64,000 nucleotides of DNA, from contig JAFJTR010000021.1 in the NCBI GenBank assembly GCA_022559985.1, positions 62,001 to 126,000 on the forward strand, read 5' to 3'. The notes under the pieces are model-generated. The model ran no database searches. It saw nothing but the letters and a program-made list of their open reading frames with translations, and was not told the DNA's origin. Position 1 is the stretch's first letter. Every line of letters starts with the position of its first letter. Shown piece by piece: positions 11,813 through 22,621 of the stretch. The position numbers were made by a program, and so were the translations under genes. This stretch comes from Parastagonospora avenae f. sp. tritici 18332-5 (lineage: Eukaryota > Ascomycota > Dothideomycetes > Pleosporales > Phaeosphaeriaceae).

Positions 11813-14800
11813 ATGTCTGCGACATCCAAGATGAAGTCCAGAAATGGCCCTGCAAAGCGGAAGAACAATGTACGGTCCAAGAAAGAGAAGAGAGACGATG
11901 ATGTTATGAACGTGAGAATAGCCCGCAGCAACGACAGCATGAACCAACAACCCTAACAATACTGACCACAGACGAATGACAGCAGCATTGTCTCCAAAAG
12001 ATGTGTATCAAAGCTTTATTTCAGCAATGAGCCAGACTACTACGCGCCGTTCGCGCCCAAATATGTGCGCCGCAACCCACTCATCAATCGAGGCTATTGG
12101 CTTCGCATGCACGCTATCGAGCAGGTCGTTCTTCGATTCCTTGAAAAGGACAATGGCAAGCCCAAAGTTGTTGTGAATCTGGGATGTGGATAGTGAGTAA
12201 GTCCAATTTCAGCACGTTGCATTTGAGCATTCACTGACTATATGTAAGCGACCCACTGCCCTTTCAATTCTGGCATCGATATCAGGCGTTGACGAAGCAT
12301 GTCACCTTCGTTGATGTGGACTATCCGCAGCTTATGGAAAGAAAGAGAGACCGCATGCTGACCAATAGTCTTCTTCGAGATGCACTGCTGAAGACGCAAG
12401 TGCGCTCATCGGAGCTCCCCGTGTACCTTCGCAGTGACCGGTACATGGCCATAGGCTGTGACTTGAGACATCTTGATCTTCTTGAGAAGACCTTGCGAGC
12501 CGAGCTTCATGTCCCCTCGTCTTCGGTACTCTTTGTGGCAGAAGTGTCCGCCACTTATATGCCTGTAGCGGATTCAGACGCACTTATCCGATGGGCAAGC
12601 ACGCTTGAAGACGGTATGTCTTATGAAACCATGCAATGTGACATGTGCTCACACGAGCAGCTCGCTTCTGCATACTAGAGCAATATCTGCCTCAGGGCCC
12701 AGATCATCCCTTCGCGAAGACCATGCTCGCCCACTTTAAAAAGTTGCAGGCCTCTATCCATGCCATCGAACGGTATTTGCCGCTGCAGCAACACTGTTCC
12801 CGATTCACAGAGTCCGGATGGCCAGTTCTGGAGATTGCTCGCAATTTGTGGGACCTTTGGTCGGACGATTCCTTTACCCCTCCTGCTGTCCGGCGGCAAC
12901 TCGACCTCATCGAGCCGTTTGACGAATGGGAAGAGTTCGCGCTATATGGCGGGCACTACTTCTTGCTGGTTGCATCCAACGCGGAGCTAAAGAACTTGAC
13001 TGAGACATCAGGGACGGGTGTCACCACAAACCACAGTGAAAACACCAGTGACGCCGAGGAGATCAATTTGCTCCATATTGAAAGCACAGCAGATGACCAA
13101 CTGACGCCACGTCGTTTCGCATCTGCCTTCAGCCTTGACGCGGCAGGCGTTGCGATCCATGGAGGCCAAGGGCAGCAAACTCGCCTGTCTAGTGTGGATG
13201 TACTAATACAAGACAACAAAGCACTCAAGTTTCAGCCTTCCCTTTCGCAGGGGCCTTCTGCACGCATGTGTCATACTGTCACATCAATAGACGACCGGCA
13301 GGCTTTACTCGCTGGCGGGCGCGGATCTCCAACACAGGCTTTCAGCGACTGCTGGCTCATTCGGGACGGTGTCTGGACCAAGGCCGACGACTTGGCAACG
13401 GCTCGTTACCGCCATTCCTCTGTGCCTGTGAGATCCGAGTCTGACGTATCAGAGGTCATCGGCGTTTTAGTCTTTGGTGGCAAGACCAGCGACGGCACAG
13501 CTTTGGATGACTGGACATTCTGGACAGCCAACAACGGATGGCACAGCATACCCGTCGACGGTGACGGTCCGCATCCATCGCCACGTTTTGGCGCCGCGAT
13601 GTCGATGATGAGCACAGGTATCACTTCGGGACTGCTCGTAGGCGGAATGTGTCAGAGCGGCACAGTTCTCCAGGACGTTTGGGAGTGGACTATCTCCACC
13701 ACACCAACACTTCGTCTAACTTTTAAAGACCGCACCAATGATGTTCGAGGAGTTGGCTCGCATACTACCTATGCGCGGATAGGTGCCAGTCTTGTTCCGT
13801 GGGACAATTCACTCTTACTGATTGGAGGTGTTTCGAAATTCGGGATCCACTCTCTATCAGAAGACTTTTTGCTTCTCACGCCTAGTAGCGCGGAGATCAA
13901 CATACACCAGCCTGTTGTGCCGCTGCCTTCGACGTGGCCACTTCTCGTCGGCATGGGTGTGGTCGCAGTGTCCCGAGACGAAGTCGTGATTGCAGGAGGT
14001 GGGGCAGTATGCTTCTCAATGGGCAGTTTTTGGAACGACGGATATCTTACGGTCATGAAAGCCGGCGTGCAAGGGATGAGAATGTGGCGTAGGGTGCCGC
14101 TTCAGGTTGACGGCGCAGCACAAGCGAAGCCACCAGGTGTGCCTCACAAAGGGCAGTCTACCAAGGCGAAAAAGGCCCCCTTACGGACTGCAAACGTGCC
14201 CCGCATACATTCTGAGTCAGCTGAGGCCTTTGAGAAGCTGGTGGCGGCCGCAAAGCCAGTCATCATCGAGGGCCTCGATATAGGTCCGTGCACAGACCTC
14301 TGGACGCTCGACTACCTGAAGGAGAAGATAGGCGTTGAGCGAGAGCTTGTGATCCATGAGTGCAACTCAGATCGTATGACGTTCAAAGATAAGAACTTCC
14401 AATACGTGAAACGGACTGCGGGCGAGTTCCTCGACGGCATAGCGGAAGGTACGAAAGCGTACCTACGTGCTGTATCTTCGAGCCAACCGAGCAAGCTGCC
14501 CACAAAACTCGAAGAAGACTTCCCAGGCATCGCAGACGACTTCAAGATACCAGACGTAGTCCATGCAATCTTATCTAACATACACAGCTCACCACTTCGC
14601 ATCTCCGGACCCGTCTCTCTATGGCTGCACTACGACGTCCTCTCAAACATCCTATGCCAGATCCGCGGCGCGAAGACACTGCATCTATACCCCCCATCAG
14701 ACGTAAAGTACCTCGACTACCCACCCGGCGGCTCGTCCTCCAACACCGACGTCCTCGCCTCCAGAGACCCGAAACTCCGCTTCACACATCCCCACATCGC

Positions 14801-15131
14801 ATCCCTCAAGCCCGGCGACATCCTCTTCATCCCACCCATGTGGAGCCACACCGCAACACCTGACGATGGAGTCAGTGTCGCTGTCAATGTCTTCTGGAGA
14901 GGTCTTGACAAGGGCTATGCGGCTGGGAAGGACGTTTATGGCAATCGCGATCTGCAGGCATATGAGAATGGTAGGCGGGATGTGGAGAAGATTGTTAGAG
15001 CGTTTAGAGATGTGCCATCGGATGTTGCGAAGTTTTATCTTGATAGACTGGCACAGGAAATTGAAGGGGGTGCGGAGAAAATTGGGAAGAGGGGGAAGAA
15101 AGTCGGGGAGGGAGGTGAAAAGGTGGAGTGA
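11813..15131 (+). CDS. tRNA wybutosine-synthesising protein 4 (TYW4/PPM2), methyltransferase-kelch-JmjC fusion
   Basis: 1051-residue enzyme of the wybutosine pathway, which modifies G37 of tRNA-Phe. Four exons: 11813-11911, 11972-12192, 12249-12613 and 12661-15131. Three parts are visible. First is an LCM-type SAM methyltransferase with the NLGCGYD motif at about 102-108 and the DVDYP strand after it. Next is a kelch-like propeller at roughly 330-680, with repeated G-G-x-V/G motifs. Last is a JmjC/cupin_8 domain at about 720-1010. In the JmjC part the metal triad looks complete: His885-Tyr-Asp887 and His958 within PPMWSH. The length fits fungal TYW4. The Lys/Gly-rich end is low complexity. 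Related leucine carboxyl methyltransferase PPM1 lacks the kelch and JmjC parts, which rules it out. Confidence 0.92.
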
Positions 15132-15344
15132 TGTAGTAGGTCTATGACAACGTGATTGCTTGATAAACTTTGGGGTCTTTAGAATAATGTTCCTGTTCAT
15201 ATTGATAGATGCATCGAGCTTGTTCATCCATCGTGTTTGTCGTTCACACTGCCTACCCCTACCACCTAAGAGTCTATTCACCTTCACTAACTCCGCACTA
15301 GCACACATTACATCTCAGGGAGACTTGGTACCTTCCTAGTCCGG
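15132..15344. other. TYW4 3' flank
   Basis: Intergenic sequence after the TYW4 stop. No gene seen. It leads directly into the tandem repeat. Confidence 0.4.
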
Positions 15345-15800
15345 CAACTATTTTCTAGTGTCGAACGCAGTGATAATTTCAGTGAATTAAAGCTCTAGGT
15401 AAGCGTTAGGGAAACAGTTAAGACCTTAAGAAATACTAGAAGAGCAGGAGAGTTAGTATATACTGCATTGGGCAATATTTCTATAGGTTTTACTTGCAGC
15501 AGACTTTTGAGTGAATTGTAGCTCTTGGTGAGTATGTAGGAACAGTGCAGGTTTTAGAGAAGATGTGTGATAGTGGGAGAGTTGGTATATACCGCATTAG
15601 GCAACTTCTTTTCAGTGTAGAATGCAGCAGATTGGAAGTGAATTGCCTGCCCTTAGTGAGTATCAGGGAACAGGAAGAGTCTTAAGGAAGAGTCGCAGTA
15701 GCAGGAGAGTTGATATATACCGGATTAGGCAAGATCTTGGAGGTGTCGATCATAGTGGAATTTTGAGTGAATTGCTGGGCTGAGGAGGGAACAGGGAAGG
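15345..15800. repeat. tandem repeat, about four diverged units of ~128 bases
   Basis: GTGAATT recurs at 15382, 15511, 15638 and 15767, with steps of 129, 127 and 129. The block GGAGAGTT(A/G)(G/A)TATATAC followed by GCATT(A/G)GGCAA or a close variant recurs at 15447, 15576 and 15704, with steps of 129 and 128. Each unit also carries AGCTCT..GTGAG or a variant, a GGGAACAG-like string and a (G)TGTCGAA/TGTAGAA start. Copies differ at many positions, so this is an old array. No open frame runs through it. It lies between TYW4 and the 3' end of the Zn2Cys6 gene. I do not recognise the unit. Confidence 0.8.
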
Positions 15801-16221
15801 GAGCGCGGTGTGACTAGAGTAATTATTGACAATGTAGGCGCCTGGCAGATTGTTTTGTTGCCAGAATTCATATCTGAAGTCACTGAGTTATAGCCGGCGT
15901 TGACGGTGTACCAATTCCATCGCCTTATGTCAACAGCTCTGCTGGTTCGATCAGCGCTCCTCCTTTACTCGTCTCTCGTGATAAGCCGACTTCGGGTTCA
16001 TTTCAGCGCGATAAACAAGAGGTCGCGGGTACCTTTTTTTACGCCCCACGTTTAGGTTCGGTGTCAGGTAGGGTGTTATAGGCTTATCTTTTTCGTTTGT
16101 GGTAGGGAAGATTGAGAGGTAGGTCGTTGTATACTATTATTGGTTTTCGGGGTGTCTTTTCAGCGATGCGGCTTATATCGAGGAATAGAGATACTTACTG
16201 TCATTGAAGTGCTGAATGCTT
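15801..16221. other. intergenic, no gene seen
   Basis: T-rich sequence between the repeat array and the stop codon of the minus-strand Zn2Cys6 gene. No supported gene. Confidence 0.4.
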
Positions 16222-18296
16222 TTATGCCCGCCAAGATGCGTCGAATGTGTCCCAAAGGTTGTCCCAAGGGTACTCAAGTGTGTCCAGTGACAGGAACAGA
16301 TCCGGCAAAGCGATGGGCTCACCTCCTGGGTTATCCGCCACCCGTATCGGTTGATCATGCGATATACTCGCCGCAAATTCTGTTCGCTCTTCCTGTCTTG
16401 GGAGCGAAATGGTTTGCAGGGCGTCTGCAAGCTTCTGTATCGGCTCTTCACACCTTTCGAGGCAGAAGTCTGCCAAGTCCCATCCAGACTCTTCTCTGGC
16501 CGTTCGAAGCCGGTCTCGGAAGACGATAAGCTTCGCTATACATGACTTCTTCGTTGCTAGATCTTCGCACTCAATCGTGCATCTGAGCAGAATCGTGGCA
16601 GCCGAAACGAGGAGATAGGATGTATACGGGAGCCAAAACTCTTGCAGCTGTTCGTGCTGCAACGACGCGACAAAGTCCACAGTCGCGCATGATGCTTCTC
16701 GGAGATTCGCAAGTCGACGGTGGTGAGGTTCCGTCAAAGACGTGGTTTCTTTCAGTGTTGCCTTGACTGCAAGGCGACACATTAGTAACTTTATGGATAA
16801 GAACGCAAACCACAAATTGCTGCTTCCATTCACACTTGAAGCGCTTGGAAGGCGGTTCAGGATGAGAGATGGCGGTAGATATGCCCGCCAATTGTCCAGG
16901 GCGCACTCTGTCTTCCTCACGCATGTCCACAGCTCGTCCAGATCCAATCGAAGTGCATAGACATGAGGAAGAATGTCGCCCAATATTTGCGTCAGCTTAC
17001 AAAGTTGTATGAAAGTCGATGCAGAATTGAGGCACGACTGTGGAATTGTTGGAAAAGCGAGCATGTCAGAAGTGACGGGCAAAACGTCGTAGTACCTAGG
17101 GTTGATGGTTGGCGGTATACCATGGCCGACACTAGACCAATGATCATGTATGACAACGCCCCACCAGAGACGTATACGGACATTCTTCTCGTGCACTGTT
17201 ACTTTCCACGAAGATGGATCTCGGTGTAGTCCCAGACTCTGCGCGAGAGTGACGACTCTTCCTGCATTTACAATGTTACCAGTAACTGCTCTGACTGGCC
17301 TTCCAAGCATGTCTAGCAAAGCAGCGGGCACTGTAGATATGGTCGGACCCAGAAAATCATCTTGAAGCGCGGTAATAGCGTTATTCCAAATGAAGTTGAG
17401 ATCGGGTCTTGGATGCTGGCGGAGCACCTCGGACCTGTGCCAGTAAAGCAGTGCTGAGGCGTACATGTCGCACATTAGGGTTGACGAAACAAGATCATTG
17501 TCCTTCTGCCATAGATGAAGAAAGGTATGTTCGTCCAATATCGGAAAACATGGGTGAAGGTATTCAAAGTAAAGCTTGCGCACTTCAGCAGCATATGGGT
17601 TCAAGACTTGCTCGATGATCTCCCTTTGCGTTCCGCCAGGATCTGCTGACGTTTTTAATCCCTTACGTACTCTTGGAACCGTGAGGTAGACGATCGGATT
17701 TGTCGAGGCTGTAGACACCGTACGGTATGGCTTAGCCATAGCAGGAGACTCCATGGGCTTTTGAGACAGGTACTGCTCCAACACTGTGATATCTTCGGCC
17801 ATATGAGGATCCATCATTACCGACGATTCCATTGGAGATGTATTTGTGACAGCGAGGCGGCTTTCTGAGTCGCGTATATGGGAACTGAACCCACTTATGC
17901 CAGCCTCTGCGTAAGTCATCCTTTGCCGCTTAGTTGAAGTGCTTGAAGTTACGAATCAGCAAATCAGGAACCGGTGGGCACGAATCATCAAATTATTCTC
18001 TTCCAAAAGCCTTCATCTTGTGCGCTCATAAATAGTTGACTTACCCATCTTGATCTTGCTCCGCAACTGGCAGTTGTCCCGCCGGAACATAATTACAGGT
18101 CACATTTCTCTCGCGGCAACACCTGCATGGTCGACCTGGAACATCTAGAACGCATCGGACTTTGCGATAGCGACAGTTGTCACATGCTGGGACTCTATGA
18201 CTGCGATACCTTGATTCCAGAATGAGAGTTAGTCAAGAGTGGTCATTCGGTCCGGAATTCGTACTCAACATACGGTCTGGCAAAAGACATCGACAT
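16222..18296 (-). CDS. Zn2Cys6 transcription factor with fungal_trans domain
   Basis: 635-residue regulator in three exons: 18274-18296, 18045-18209 and 16222-17941. The 23-base first exon plus the second give MSMSFARPYRSHRVPACDNC and then the binuclear cluster: Cys-x2-Cys-x6-Cys-x8-Cys-x2-Cys-x6-Cys at about residues 17-43. The first intron has a textbook TGACTAAC branch site. The middle region (about 160-500) is the fungal_trans domain, with the landmark YFEYLHPCFPILDEHTF near residue 165, followed by helices ending at conserved GLHRDPS and RLWWGVVIHDHW. It sits head-to-head with a PLP decarboxylase-like gene 356 bases away, which suggests it regulates that gene. The target is inference. 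Confidence 0.9.
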
Positions 18297-18652
18297 TGGC
18301 GAAGGCAAGGAGTTTCATGACAAGACGGCAGCATTTGAGGAGCATTTAGACCTGGAAGTTCGGGATAATGAGGACATGATGTCGTATTCGGTCGGAGCAA
18401 GAAGGGACGAGGGAGGGGAGCGGAACCACAATGAACCATTAGCTCCACGCACTAGTGGAATTCCCCTTTAGCGTCGAGTCCCCTCACCATTTTACTCCAT
18501 CTCTCCGTCGGCGAATACGATATTCTTATCATCGCAATACAACGTCCCTGTCCAATCTCTGATAATTGCAGCCGCGCGTGCGGGTATATAAACAGCCATG
18601 GAAGCCCCAAAGAACCAGAGGTACTTAGAAATCTATTTACCTTCCCATAGCA
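18297..18652. promoter_or_regulatory. divergent promoter, Zn2Cys6 factor / decarboxylase-like gene
   Basis: 356 bases between the start codons. A TATATAAA box at 18585-18592 lies about 60 bases before the decarboxylase ATG. Directly upstream is an everted CCG-N6-CGG pair (18572-18583), a spacing and half-site type used by Zn2Cys6 dimers. Two GATA-type sites are present (CTTATC at 18525-18530 and TGATAA at 18560-18565), of the kind bound by nitrogen regulators such as AreA. Function is inferred from sequence only. Confidence 0.5.
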
Positions 18653-20113
18653 ATGTCGCCTCCATACGCTACCATCAACACTGCGCAGCTTCAGCGAGAT
18701 GCGGATGACTGCCTACTCACCTATGGCACCTCATTCTACCCAGAAATCATCACATCCACAGATGGCATACATTTCGAGACGGCTTCTGGCCACAGGATGA
18801 TGGACGTATGTTTACCTGTCACTTACTGAGGTGGATTATACCGACGGGATTTGGCACTGACTTCTCATTAGTTCACAAGCGGTCAGATGTCGACGTTGAT
18901 TGGACACGGGCATCCCGAAGTCGTCAAAGTCATTCATGATCATGCACAACACCTTGATCACCTCTTCAGTGGCATGATGAGTCCTCCCGTCATCAACCTT
19001 GCAAAGCGATTGACAGGGGCTGCTCCTGCAGGGCTCGACAAGGCTTTCTTCTTGAGCACCGGTGGCGAGAGCAACGAGGCAGCCATTAGGCTTGCAAAGT
19101 TCTTCACTGGCAAATTCGAGATCGTTGGGTTAGCAGCTTCATGGCACGGAATGACCGGCGCCTCTCTTGGTGCACAGTATCATGCAGGACGATCTGGTTA
19201 CGGCCCCAACATGATTGGTAACCTCGCTTTGCCGACGCCAAACTCATACCGATCCATCTTCAGGCACGCAGATGGGTCTTACGACTGGCAGACCGAACTT
19301 AACTATGGTTTCGACCTGCTCGACAAGCAGTCATGTGGTTCGCTCGCAGCAGTCATTGTCGAACCGATTCTCTCAAGCGGAGGGATGCTCGAACTACCAC
19401 CGGGGTATCTAAAAGCACTCAAGAAGCACTGCGAAGCACGCGGCATGTTGCTCATTGTCGATGAAGCGCAGACTGCACTTGGTAGAGCTGGCGATATGTT
19501 CGCCTTCACCCATCACCCCGAGGACGAAGGTGTTGTACCAGACATTGTCACGCTTAGCAAGACGCTTGGAAACGGCATACCACTTAGTGCAATTCTCACG
19601 TCGAACCAAATCGCTCAGCATGCCAAGGAGAACGACTTCCTCTTCTACACCACGCACATCAATGATCCTCTCCCAGCAGCAGTGGGCGACAAAGTGCTCG
19701 AGATCGTCATGAGGGACGCCTTGTGTGCACGCTCGAAGCGACTTGGTGTCAAGCTCCAAGCAGGACTTCGCCAGCTACAGTCGCGGTATGGCTGCATCGG
19801 GGATGTTCGTGGCAGAGGTCTCATGGCAGGTTGTGAGATCGTGGGCGACAAAACCACCAAAATCGGAGCGCCCGAGATTGGCAAAGCGGTATCCGACAAG
19901 ATGGTTGAAATGGGGCTATGGGCTCAACTGGCGACGATGCCTTCATTCGGCGGAGTGTTTCGACTTGCACCACCCATCACGGTCACAGAAGAGCAGCTTG
20001 ACCTTGCTTTAGCGATTATTGAGGAAGCGTTACGAACAACGCCTGGTACCATGCCTCTGTATACTGCAGACGAAGTTGCGCATCCTGTTAGCGCTCTAGA
20101 AGCACGCTTATAG
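18653..20113 (+). CDS. class III aminotransferase, 2,2-dialkylglycine decarboxylase-like
   Basis: 464-residue PLP enzyme of the class III aminotransferase family in two exons (18653-18805, 18872-20113). It resembles bacterial 2,2-dialkylglycine decarboxylase, which decarboxylates alpha-aminoisobutyrate and related amino acids and transfers the amine to pyruvate. Residues matching key positions of that enzyme are visible: Gln56 in FTSGQMS, the cofactor phosphate loop TGGESNEAA at 114-122, Trp142-His143, the pyridine-binding Asp248 in IVDEAQ, and the PLP lysine at about 281 in SKTLGNGIPL. The C-terminal FRLAPP supplies a plausible carboxylate-binding Arg. Other class III enzymes such as ornithine or GABA transaminases lack this FTSGQMS pattern. 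Substrate is inferred. Divergent from the Zn2Cys6 factor. Confidence 0.85.
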
Positions 20114-20375
20114 AGTGTAAAGAAAGTAGTCACTGAGCCTAAAGGCTTCATTTTTTTTCTGTGGTATTTTACATGTTTTCATGCATGATGATGTTCAGAT
20201 AATCATCATTCCCAATTTCGTGCAATTTTTCCAATGCCCCTAAATTCAAAAACTCCCACCCGTATCCGTGTCATGATTTCCACCTTGTTGTTGTTGTTGT
20301 ACTAGGTACTCACAGTGCCCTCAGGCTTGCGGTTGCACCCATCATCTGTGATCTGAATCCTCGCAGCTGCTCAAG

Positions 20376-21625
20376 CTACTTTTCGGTATCTTTCTGCTTT
20401 TGGTCATGCTCTTCTCTTATCTCAGCCTCTCCTCTGATCAGCTTGTCTCTGACCTTCATAGCTTCCTGAAGCGCGGTCATATTTGCTTTCAAAGCTGTCA
20501 GCTCTTCTTGCATCGCCTTTGTCGTTGCTTTGGCTGCTTTGTATCGTGTTTCGGCTTCGCGGCGTCGTGCTTCAGTCTGGTATAATTGCGCTCCAGCTTC
20601 GCGGCGCTGCTCTTCAGCTGCATGTCGCTGTTGCTCGATCTCTTTCAGCTTTTCATCCGTAGACTTTGCTGTAGCCTCCCAGGAAGCGCACTGCCGCCTC
20701 AAATTTTCGTTTGTAGCTTTGAGATTGTCTTCACTGGCCACAATTTCTCGAAGCTTATCAACAAAGCTCGCTCGCTCGGTTTCGTCCGACTTCTTGGCTG
20801 GTCCTAAGCATTCTTAGTACATCCTCAGTTTGTGATAGGGGGCATGATTTACTCTGATCGTCGACGATATCTTCATCGATGTTTCGTGCTCGTTTGGTCG
20901 CTGACAGAACATGACTCGTTGTTTCTGTAGCGGCCTTCGCGGTTGCGGTGGCTGCCACAGAGGTCTTAATGTCCAATTCGCTGTCATCATCTTTCGGTGA
21001 TGCTGATGATCGTGATGCAGGTTTGAGCGGTGGGATTAGCTTTGACGAGTGAGCTCCCAACAGCGAGATCGCATCAGCTACATCAACACACGCCTTTTCA
21101 AAATTCTCAAAGCCAGTTTTGGTGAAGGTAAGATACTGCGTAATTACATACTTTCTCCAGGAAGTAGTATAGCACCAAGTATAGGATTTTACCAGGTCCA
21201 CGTGCCTGTCCAAGATTAATGTGGCTGAACGGTTCCATCAACTCGAATTCCTTGAAGTCGATGGGTTCGTATTTCTTGTCCTTGTTAATGGAGTAGTACG
21301 CCACCCGATCGGGCTTCCTTGTGTTCTTGTCATTCTTCTTGACATCAAACCCAAAGTTTTGATCAATAACATGAGCCCATACGGGTCGCGACTTGTTTGG
21401 CGATGACCTGATAGTTGTCCCAACTAACAACCTCTTCGGCAATGAAGGAATTGAAGGACTCGGCATTTGGGGTCCACATGCTCGGAGTGTAAGACCTTTG
21501 CTCTTGGGTAGACATTTGAATTGAGTGACTGCCACCGTGAACTTTGCCATACGGGTATGAAGCTCTGCCTTCGTGTAGGTCGAGTATTGCGCTCGCCCGG
21601 CACCGCTGTCAGTAGTAGCTAGCAT
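20376..21625 (-). CDS. unrecognised protein with C-terminal coiled coil
   Basis: Probable 384-residue protein I do not recognise. Model: 21152-21625, 20853-21105 and 20376-20803, in frame across both introns. The second has donor GTAAAT and a GTACTAAG branch. The acceptor of the first could be 12 bases further on, which would drop Asn-Phe-Glu-Lys. The start (MLATTDSG) is the first plausible Met; an open frame extends further upstream. The N-terminal half is basic with PVWAHVIDQNFGF and a KPDRVAYYSIN strand-like segment. The middle is Ser/Ala-rich. The last ~120 residues are a long Glu/Arg/Ala-rich coiled coil with heptad-like spacing. It is convergent with the decarboxylase-like gene, 262 bases between stops. 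No signal peptide or membrane segment is seen. Confidence 0.55.
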
Positions 21626-22348
21626 GATCACTTCACCTGTTGTCAGACAAAGGCCGGTAGAGGGCGCAATGAGACGCGGTTTGAGTCTTCTTGCAAGGAT
21701 CAATGATGAGCTGATTGTGCTTAGCTGTGTTCGACTTGCTGATATGTAGCAGCTTGGGTTTAAGAGTAGGTTAGAGTAAAGAGGTAAAGCGTTCGAAGAC
21801 CGCACTCCAGTATTGATCGCTCCCTCACCGCAGCTCAGTTCACCTCAACCTTTTTACTGCGGTGCATCATCTTGCCAGGTGTCTGTACCTCTACCACCAC
21901 TAAATCCAGAACACTTCACGCCACCAGACCACCGGTCATCCCATACCCTCTCACCTCTGGTCTCAAGCTACATGCCTTTGTATTCCTTTGATCGACAATC
22001 TGGACACCAATTATTCCTTTTCTCAAACCTGTCGATGACTTCCAGTCACTGTCGCTGTATAGGGTAGTGCTGAGCAAAAACACAAAGCGTAAATGGCCGA
22101 ACTGTATTGAGTAAGATGTGGTAGTGTGGACATATGTACTTATTACCATTTCGGAAGCACATGTATTGTTGTCAGTGGTCATATGTATGCCACGTGGACC
22201 GCGAGAAAGAAGTATAGGAAATTACTGTGAATGAACGGATTGCTACACTCCATTGACCTGTGTCGCAGCAATCTCAAGAGCGTACTTCACATATGCGACC
22301 CGAAAATGTATGTGACGACACACTTCAGACGTTCATGGTGACAGCAAC

Positions 22349-22621
22349 ATGGTGACGAACGGGAGCAACGTCCTCCCTCAGTTTCCATACCCAGTTCGCA
22401 GCCTCAACCCAGAGGAGTCGATTATCTATGCAGCCTTTGCAAATGCCATTCCACTGCTCGAACACAATCTTCAGGGGAGGGGTATAACGGCGGATATGGA
22501 TATTCTCCGGGCTCGATTTATCCGACGCCTGGGCCTACGGTACGAGATCTGGCACTGTGGTAGGCTTGTGTGTCTTTGTTTGTTGAAAACCTCCAGGTCG
22601 TATGGCGGAGGCATGATGTGA
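22349..22621 (+). other. possible orphan exon, function unknown
   Basis: An open frame from ATG 22349 with third-position bias that looks coding over its first ~70 codons. It includes NPEESIIYAAFANAIPLLEHN and a basic RARFIRRLGLRYEIW stretch. A possible donor (G|GTAGGC) follows the TGT codon near 22559. No continuing exon with convincing sequence was found downstream. It may be a gene remnant or chance. Confidence 0.2.

Noticed and set aside
15900..16000. GCTG..TTCGAT..CAGC hairpin resembling a tRNA T arm
   Set aside because: Short inverted repeat only, with no cloverleaf around it.
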